Positions 57,645 through 64,000 of a DNA stretch of 64,000 nt are shown here, piece after piece. Source of the DNA: Bacteroidota bacterium (GTDB taxonomy: Bacteria > Bacteroidota > Ignavibacteria > Ignavibacteriales > SURF-24). Each line of letters begins with the position of its first letter. Position 1 is the first letter of the stretch. The stretch is from the NCBI GenBank assembly GCA_030706145.1, contig JAUZPB010000003.1, positions 26,283-90,282 on the forward strand, written 5' to 3'. A program made the translations under genes and the position numbers. The notes beneath the pieces are model-generated. The model was not told the origin of the DNA and made no database searches. It worked only from the letters and a program-made list of their open reading frames with translations.

Positions 57645-58712
57645 ATGAGTAAAAAGCTTAAGATTACATTACCTGCTGTAATTGGTATTCTTGCAATTTT
57701 ATTTATAATTCCCAGAATAAAAACCACCGATTCCGGTAAGAGGAGTATCAGAGGTGAGAACAAGGCAAGAACAGCTGTTAATGTTAACGCAATTGTCATT
57801 AAACCTGAAAGACTCGAAAATACAATTGTAGCTACAGGATCAACACTGGCAAATGATGAAGTAGAATTAAGGAGTGAAATTTCGGGAAAGATTGTAAAAA
57901 TTTATTTTAAAGAAGGGAGCCATGTAAGGAAAGGTGACTTACTAGTAAAAATAAACGACAATGATCTTCAGGCTCAGCTCTTAAAGGCAAATTACTTAAA
58001 AGAGCACGCAAAACAAAAAGAGTACCGTCAGAGGATGATCTTAAAGAAAGAAGGGACGAGTCAGGAAAGTTACGAAAACGCATTAAATGACGTAAACACA
58101 GGTGAGGCCGATATTCAATTAATAAAGGCACAAATAGCAAAGACAGAGATCAGAGCTCCTTTTGACGGGACCATAGGCTTAAAATCTGTTAGTGTAGGCA
58201 GTTATATAACTCCTACTTCAAAAATTGCCAACCTGCAGAATACAGACAAGGTAAAGCTGGATTTTTCGATACCAGAAAAATATTCCAGTCTGGTTAAGAC
58301 AGGCAGCAGCGTATCATTTACAATACAGGGAAGCGCTGACAAATATTCAGCAAAGATATTTGCAATTGAGCCGAAAATTGATCCTGTAACAAGGACACTT
58401 CAAATACGTGCAATTGCTGAAAACAGAGGCGGGAAATTACGCCCGGGTTCATTTGCAAGAGTTGATCTGTTCTTAAATGAGATAAAAGATGCAATAATGA
58501 TCCCGACTGAATCGCTTTTGCAGGATATAAAAGGGACCAAAGTATTTTTATACAAAGGTGGGAAAGCCTCTTCTAGTATAATTGAATTAGGCATACGCAA
58601 AGAGAGTACCATACAAGTAACGCGCGGACTTACTCCAGGCGATACACTTATAACCTCGGGTATTCTTCAGATAAAGCAGGGGTCACCTGTTAAAATAGTA
58701 AGTTCCAATTAG
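57645..58712 (+). CDS. RND efflux periplasmic adaptor (HlyD/MFP family)
   Basis: ELRSEISGKIVKIYFKEGSHVRKGDLLVKIND, AQIAKTEIRAPFDGTIGLKSVSVGSYITPTS. Confidence 0.93.
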   Translation: MSKKLKITLPAVIGILAILFIIPRIKTTDSGKRSIRGENKARTAVNVNAIVIKPERLENTIVATGSTLANDEVELRSEISGKIVKIYFKEGSHVRKGDLLVKINDNDLQAQLLKANYLKEHAKQKEYRQRMILKKEGTSQESYENALNDVNTGEADIQLIKAQIAKTEIRAPFDGTIGLKSVSVGSYITPTSKIANLQNTDKVKLDFSIPEKYSSLVKTGSSVSFTIQGSADKYSAKIFAIEPKIDPVTRTLQIRAIAENRGGKLRPGSFARVDLFLNEIKDAIMIPTESLLQDIKGTKVFLYKGGKASSSIIELGIRKESTIQVTRGLTPGDTLITSGILQIKQGSPVKIVSSN

Positions 58713-58738
58713 TTGAAAAAAATAAGAGTAAAAGGAAA

Positions 58739-61700
58739 ATGAGTTTACCTACCCTAAGTATAAAAAGGCCAGTACTGGCTATAGTAATGTCTGTGATTGT
58801 CGTACTTTTCGGTATAATTGGGTATACATTCCTTGGTGTAAGGGAATATCCAAGCGTTGATCCTCCAATAATTACAGTTACCACAACATATACGGGAGCA
58901 AATGCCGAAATTATTGAATCACAAATAACAGAACCTTTAGAAGAATCAATAAATGGTGTACCGGGTATTAGTTCGATAACATCAGTAAGCCGTGAAGGCA
59001 GAAGTCAGATAACAGTTGAATTCACGCTTGGAACAGATCTGGAAACAGCGGCCAATGATGTGCGGGATAAGACATCAGGAGCAATTCGATCTCTTCCGGC
59101 AGATGCAGATCCGCCGGTTGTCTCAAAAGCTGATGCAGATGCAAGCCCTATAGTTCTGCTAACATTAAAGAGTGAAAAAAGAGATCTGCTGGAATTAAGT
59201 GATATAGCAAATAACACATTCAAAGAAAAGCTGCAGACAATTCCGGGAGTAAGTCAGGCACAGATATGGGGTGAAAGGCGTTATTCTATGCGTCTTTGGT
59301 TAGATCCCCAAAAAATGGCAGCATATAAGCTTACGCCAATTGACGTAAAAAATGTATTGGATAAGGAAAACCTGGAACTTCCTTCAGGAAGAATTGAAGG
59401 CGGTGCAACCGAACTAACTATAAGAACACTAGGGCGTCTGAAAACACCAGATGATTTTAACGATCTGATAATAAAAGAAGATAATGGAAGAAGTGTAAAG
59501 CTAAGGGATATTGGAGAAGCAAAACTTGGAGCAGAAAACGAGAGGACAATATTAAAACGTGATGGAATCCCGATGGTTGGCGTTTCTATTATCCCCCAAC
59601 CTGGATCAAATCAGATAGAGATAGCGGACCAGTTTTATAAATCTGTGCAGCAATTAAAAAAGGATCTGCCTGCAGATATACAAACAGGAATTGGTTTTGA
59701 CTATACAAAGTATATAAGAAATTCGATAGAAGAAGTAAAAGAAACAATAATTATTGCCTTCAGCCTTGTTATTATAATTATCTTTCTATTTCTGAGGGAC
59801 TGGCGAACAACAGTAATTCCTGTTATAGCTATACCTATATCTCTAATAGGTTCATTCTTTATAATGTACCTGTTTAACTTTTCTATTAACGTATTAACAC
59901 TGCTTGGAATTGTACTTGCTATTGGACTTGTTGTAGACGATGCAATAGTAGTTCTTGAAAATATATATGCAAAGATTGAAAAAGGGTTAAATCCTCTGGA
60001 AGCCGGTATAAAGGGTTCTAATGAGATATTTTTTGCTGTTGTATCGACTACCATTACTTTAGCAGCAGTATTTCTGCCTGTTATCTTTTTACAGGGACTT
60101 ACCGGAAAGCTTTTCCGTGAGTTCGGAATTGTGATTGCAGCTTCTGTTATTATATCTGCTTTTGTAGCACTTACGCTTACGCCAATGCTTAGCACGAAGC
60201 TATTGAAAGCTACAGCAAAGCACAATTGGTTCTATAGCAAAACCGAGCCATTTTTTAACTGGCTGATCTCAGCTTATGGTAAAGTGCTTGACAGGTTTAT
60301 GGCCAAGCGCTGGATAGCATTTATTATAATGGGGGCATCAGTTCTCCTTATGTTTTTTACGGGCACAGGTATACAGTCGGAATTAGCTCCTCTGGAAGAC
60401 AGAAGTTTTATAAGGGTTAACTCCACAGCTCCCGAGGGAGCATCATATGAATACATGAGCCAGTACATGGACAAGCTTAGCCAGGCAATAAGCGATTCAA
60501 TACCGGAAAAAGATGCACTTATTGCATTTACAGCACCTGGTTTTGGTTCATCCGGTTCTGTAAACAGCGGTAATATTCGTCTTACACTTGTAGACCCCGA
60601 TAAGAGAGAAAGGTCGCAGCAGCAGATCTACGAAAAGATAAGTTCTATTGCACGTCGTCTGCCCGACTCAAAGACAATAGCAGTACAGGAACAGTCAATT
60701 GGTGTAAGCCGTGGCGGACTGCCTGTTCAGTATGTAATTCAAGCTCCTAACTTTGAAAAGCTGCGTAATGTATTGCCAAAGTTCGCAGAAATGGCCTCAA
60801 AGGATCCGGCATTTAGCATTATAGATGTTAACTTAAAGTTCAACAAGCCGGAGCTCAATGTGACTATTGACAGAGAAAAGGCAAAGAGTCTTAACGTAAG
60901 TGTAGCTGACATTGCGCAGACACTGCAGTCAGCCTTCAGCGGACAGAGGTATGGCTACTATGAAATGAACGGCAAACAATACCAGATAATAGGACAGGTT
61001 GAGAGAGCTGAAAGAAGCCAGCCGCTGGATCTAAGATCGATCTATGTAAAGAACAGCAGCGGTGACCTGATTCAGCTGGATAATCTTGTAACAGTTAAGG
61101 AGCAGATAAATCCGCCGCAGAGATATCATTATAATAGATATATTTCTGCCACTATCTCGGCAAATCTTGCACCTGGAAAAACAATGGGTGAAGGTATAAA
61201 AGCAATGGACAATATAGCTAAAAAAGTTCTGGACGAATCCTTTTCAACTGCTTTATCAGGACCATCAAAGGATTTTGCAGAAAGCTCATCAAGCTTATAT
61301 TTTATATTTATGTTAGCTTTAGTACTTATTTACCTTGTTCTTGCAGCACAGTTTGAAAGCTTCAGAGATCCTTTCATAATAATGTTTACTGTGCCTCTTG
61401 CAATTGCAGGAGCTCTTTTATCTTTATGGTATTTTAACCAGACACTGAATATTTTCAGTGAGATTGGGCAGATAATGCTTATTGGACTTGTAACAAAGAA
61501 TGGTATACTTATAGTTGAATTTGCAAATCAGAGGAGAAAACAAGGTTTATCTGTAATGGAAGCTGTTAAAGATGCAGCTGTATCGCGTTTAAGACCAATA
61601 CTTATGACAAGCCTTGCGACGGTACTTGGAACACTCCCTATAGCTTTAGCATTAGGAGCAAGTTCAGGCAACCGGGTTTCTATGGGTATTGCTATTGTAG

Positions 61701-61864
61701 GCGGGCTGATCTTCTCGACTACACTTACATTATTTGTTATACCGGCTATTTATTCTTATTTATCAAGTAAGAAAAGAACAGATGATAAGGATTTCGAAAG
61801 ACTTGAGTCGAAGATAAAAGATGAAGAGATGAATGCAGTAGAATTTCAGGAAGGTCAAAGCTGA
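58739..61864 (+). CDS. RND multidrug efflux permease (AcrB-type)
   Basis: 1041 aa; PTLSIKRPVLAIVMSVIVVLFG, GIVLAIGLVVDDAIVVLENI, GLVTKNGILIVEFANQ. Confidence 0.96.
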   Translation: MSLPTLSIKRPVLAIVMSVIVVLFGIIGYTFLGVREYPSVDPPIITVTTTYTGANAEIIESQITEPLEESINGVPGISSITSVSREGRSQITVEFTLGTDLETAANDVRDKTSGAIRSLPADADPPVVSKADADASPIVLLTLKSEKRDLLELSDIANNTFKEKLQTIPGVSQAQIWGERRYSMRLWLDPQKMAAYKLTPIDVKNVLDKENLELPSGRIEGGATELTIRTLGRLKTPDDFNDLIIKEDNGRSVKLRDIGEAKLGAENERTILKRDGIPMVGVSIIPQPGSNQIEIADQFYKSVQQLKKDLPADIQTGIGFDYTKYIRNSIEEVKETIIIAFSLVIIIIFLFLRDWRTTVIPVIAIPISLIGSFFIMYLFNFSINVLTLLGIVLAIGLVVDDAIVVLENIYAKIEKGLNPLEAGIKGSNEIFFAVVSTTITLAAVFLPVIFLQGLTGKLFREFGIVIAASVIISAFVALTLTPMLSTKLLKATAKHNWFYSKTEPFFNWLISAYGKVLDRFMAKRWIAFIIMGASVLLMFFTGTGIQSELAPLEDRSFIRVNSTAPEGASYEYMSQYMDKLSQAISDSIPEKDALIAFTAPGFGSSGSVNSGNIRLTLVDPDKRERSQQQIYEKISSIARRLPDSKTIAVQEQSIGVSRGGLPVQYVIQAPNFEKLRNVLPKFAEMASKDPAFSIIDVNLKFNKPELNVTIDREKAKSLNVSVADIAQTLQSAFSGQRYGYYEMNGKQYQIIGQVERAERSQPLDLRSIYVKNSSGDLIQLDNLVTVKEQINPPQRYHYNRYISATISANLAPGKTMGEGIKAMDNIAKKVLDESFSTALSGPSKDFAESSSSLYFIFMLALVLIYLVLAAQFESFRDPFIIMFTVPLAIAGALLSLWYFNQTLNIFSEIGQIMLIGLVTKNGILIVEFANQRRKQGLSVMEAVKDAAVSRLRPILMTSLATVLGTLPIALALGASSGNRVSMGIAIVGGLIFSTTLTLFVIPAIYSYLSSKKRTDDKDFERLESKIKDEEMNAVEFQEGQS

Positions 61865-61895
61865 TCAAAGTTTAAGGCTAATACAAACTCAAAAT

Positions 61896-61928
61896 AGTCC
61901 CGGATAAGAAAAGTCCGGGACTTTTTTT
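61896..61928. terminator. bidirectional-type intrinsic terminator between RND permease and response regulator genes
   Basis: AGTCCCGGA (61896-61904) / TCCGGGACT (61914-61922) followed by a T-tract. Confidence 0.85.
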
Positions 61929-61952
61929 AGCATCAGTTTCCTCTTAAAATAC

Positions 61953-62357
61953 TTATCCCCTCTGCCTTGCCGCCACTACAATTTGATCGATTATCTGCTG
62001 GTATTCTGTAAAAACAAAGGGCTTAATAAAATATTCCAGAGCTCCAAGCTGTCGTGCCCTGCTTTTATCATCTTCATCCTCAGATGAGGTAAGAATTACA
62101 ACCTTAACATTTCTTAATTCTTCATGTTTTTGAATTTCAGATAATATATCAAACCCATTTACTTTTGGCAGATTAAGGTCGAGAATTACAATATCGGGCA
62201 GGGGTACATTTTTATATAAGCCTTTGCGAAAAAGATAATTTATTGCTTTTTCTCCATCATTTAATATCGTCAGGTTATACTGGCTGTTATTATCCTTAAG
62301 AAGTTCACTTATTATCAGGGCCTGAATGACACTATCTTCAATTAATAATATTTCCAT
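61953..62357 (-). CDS. stand-alone response regulator receiver protein (Rcp-like)
   Basis: LLIEDSVIQ, IVILDLNLPKVNGFDIL, VILTSSEDEDD, YFIKPFVFTEY. Confidence 0.93.
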   Translation of the reverse strand: MEILLIEDSVIQALIISELLKDNNSQYNLTILNDGEKAINYLFRKGLYKNVPLPDIVILDLNLPKVNGFDILSEIQKHEELRNVKVVILTSSEDEDDKSRARQLGALEYFIKPFVFTEYQQIIDQIVVAARQRG

Positions 62358-62411
62358 TACATTCCTTTACAAAAATAAATTCAGCTTACATTATGTAATA
62401 AAATGCAAACT

Positions 62412-63107
62412 TTATTTATTTATTGCAGAGGAAAAATTTTTATACGAAAGGAAAAGCGGTTGTGTTTTAAGCCATTTTACAAGGTAAAAGCAGAGAAAAG
62501 TACTCATAACAACATCCGAGGTCCAGTGTTTATCGTGATAAAGGCGGCCAAGGGCGGTCATAATGGCTAAAATGTACCAGAGAGCTTTCCATAGTTTATT
62601 ATCATATAGCTCTGCCATAATAAGCGAGCATGAAAAAGCAAGAGAAACATCGGCCGAAGGAAAAGAGACCTGCCCAGTCTTCCATAGATACACAAAAGGT
62701 GTGAAATGAAGGTTACCATGATCTGTAAAGGGGCGCCAGCGGCCGAAAGTAACTTTTAGAAGATTAGTTACAAAACCTGAAAATATTATAGATTCAAGTA
62801 AAAGGTGTGCAATATTTATTAGCTGACCTTTATGTTTTGTCCCCAAATAAAAAAGCACAAAAATGCACAATAGTTGAATATAGCCCTTACCGTAGAAGTT
62901 TCCAACCGAAAAGATCATATCGGCCTGAGGTGATCTAAGAGACAGAAAAAAACGTCTTACGGGCTCATCAATAAAAAAACAAAGAGCCATAACGGTTAAA
63001 AATCCAAGAAAGTGAAGATATTCTTTTTCACTCCAGTTTGTAGGTGACATAAGGAAGTGTTTTATATCAGAAAAGTAAAGCGCAAGGGTCTTTTTTGTTC
63101 TATTCAT
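62412..63107 (-). CDS. membrane-associated PAP2-type phosphatase
   Basis: KVTFGRWRPF (KX6RP), FPSADVSLAF (PSGH-equivalent block), GRLYHDKHWTSDV (RX5HX3D). Confidence 0.85.
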   Translation of the reverse strand: MNRTKKTLALYFSDIKHFLMSPTNWSEKEYLHFLGFLTVMALCFFIDEPVRRFFLSLRSPQADMIFSVGNFYGKGYIQLLCIFVLFYLGTKHKGQLINIAHLLLESIIFSGFVTNLLKVTFGRWRPFTDHGNLHFTPFVYLWKTGQVSFPSADVSLAFSCSLIMAELYDNKLWKALWYILAIMTALGRLYHDKHWTSDVVMSTFLCFYLVKWLKTQPLFLSYKNFSSAINK

Positions 63108-63431
63108 TAGTTTATAAAGTTTAGTTTCTTCTTTCGGGATATATTTAGAGGCGCTAATTTATTTAAAAAAATCAAAAAATATAAGAACCAAAACCAGATA
63201 AAGAGAAAAATAGGAAAATTAATTAAATCAACTGATAATAAATAATAAACTTTTTCTTAGATTTAGGAAGCAAATTTAAAGTTATAAGACAAAATCCCTT
63301 CCAGGGGTAAGATTCAGCAATATTGCAGCTTAAAATCCAGTTGGTATTATTTTTGATAATACTTATGCAGCATTATAGGCTATAACGACTTTTAATAAAA
63401 ATAGAACTACTTTATAAACAAGGAGAAAAAA

Positions 63432-63638
63432 ATGAAAGTTACAGATGAATGCATCAATTGTTCAGCTTGCATTGAAGAATGCGATAACAGTGCAATTTAC
63501 AATTCAGGTGAAGAATATACAATAGAGGGAAAAACAATGCCACCTCTTTCAGATGAACACACTTTTATCGTTCCTGAATTATGCACAGCTTGTGGAAACT
63601 GCAAAGAAGCTTGCGCAGTTGATGCTATTGAAGAATAA
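63432..63638 (+). CDS. 2[4Fe-4S] ferredoxin
   Basis: CINCSACIEEC and CTACGNCKEAC in 68 aa; CTTGAA-free but AAGGAG upstream. Confidence 0.88.
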   Translation: MKVTDECINCSACIEECDNSAIYNSGEEYTIEGKTMPPLSDEHTFIVPELCTACGNCKEACAVDAIEE

Positions 63639-63657
63639 TATATTTTTTATATAAAGA

Positions 63658-63694
63658 AAAAAGTCCCGTTACCATTTTGATGGCGGGACTTTTT
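63658..63694. terminator. bidirectional-type intrinsic terminator between convergent ferredoxin and thioredoxin genes
   Basis: AAAAAGTCCCG ... CGGGACTTTTT. Confidence 0.83.
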
Positions 63695-63715
63695 CGTTTT
63701 CAGGTTAGTTTAACT

Positions 63716-64000
63716 CTAGTTTGCCTTGCTTATATGCAGGTTCAGTTTATTTACAAGATAGTGCTTTGGAACAGCCCCAATAACTGAATCAACCATTTTT
63801 CCACCTTTGAAAATGCCAAGAGTAGGAATGCTCATAATGCCATAGCGGGAAGCCACGCTGAAATTTTCATCTGTATTTATTTTTACCACTTTCAGTTTCC
63901 CTTTTAATTCACTTGCCAATTCATCAACAATTGGAGAAACCATTCTGCAGGGGCCGCACCATGGAGCCCAGAAATCGACTAATACAGGAGTAGAAGAAGA
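63716..64000 (-). CDS. trxA: thioredoxin, 5' end truncated by the window edge
   Basis: Reverse complement of the last ~60 nt gives ...[21 protein letters not shown], in frame with the track [24 protein letters not shown]. Confidence 0.9.
   Translation of the reverse strand, partial: SSSTPVLVDFWAPWCGPCRMVSPIVDELASELKGKLKVVKINTDENFSVASRYGIMSIPTLGIFKGGKMVDSVIGAVPKHYLVNKLNLHISKAN

Noticed and set aside
59701-60225. 174-aa antisense ORF opposite the RND permease
   Set aside because: Low-complexity I/S/T/N-rich shadow of a well-conserved (+) CDS; no recognisable domain.
1-64000. CRISPR arrays, tRNA/rRNA genes, transposases, prophage or toxin-antitoxin genes
   Set aside because: None recognised on reading the sequence and ORF translations.

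Overview
The window looks like a 64 kb chromosomal segment from a Bacteroidota/Ignavibacteria-like bacterium: it has T9SS C-terminal sorting domains of the 'NPFNPST...G(I/L)YFYQL' type, several TonB receptors and AT-rich DNA. Three blocks stand out. (1) About 0.2-31 kb is a large, almost wholly minus-strand pectin/uronate utilisation locus. It encodes a GH28-DUF4861-like fusion, GH105, a CE12 fusion, a CE8-type pectinesterase, a T9SS-exported beta-helix pectate-lyase-like protein, two TonB receptors (one paired with a DUF4249-like lipoprotein), a LacI regulator, UxaC, an ExuT-type MFS, a KDPG aldolase with extra C-terminal domain, UxaE, two KdgK-like PfkB kinases, a UxuB-like SDR, KduI, KduD, a LarA-superfamily (nickel-pincer racemase/epimerase) protein and 6-phosphogluconate dehydrogenase. 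No mannonate dehydratase (UxuA) is visible, which suggests a testable Ni-dependent mannonate-to-gluconate bypass. (2) About 39.4-46.2 kb is a complete trpEGDCFBA operon, preceded by an uncalled 31-aa leader peptide containing WGNWW and a strong terminator hairpin, i.e. a transcription attenuator. (3) The remainder is mixed: a T9SS subtilase, a GH65 glucosidase-like enzyme, TonB receptors, Ada, an ABC exporter, an apparently orphan N6-adenine methyltransferase, an RND efflux pair, lone receiver proteins, PAP2, ferredoxin and a truncated thioredoxin. No rRNA, tRNA, CRISPR array or transposon was recognised. All family calls are made by eye from motifs; no database search was run.
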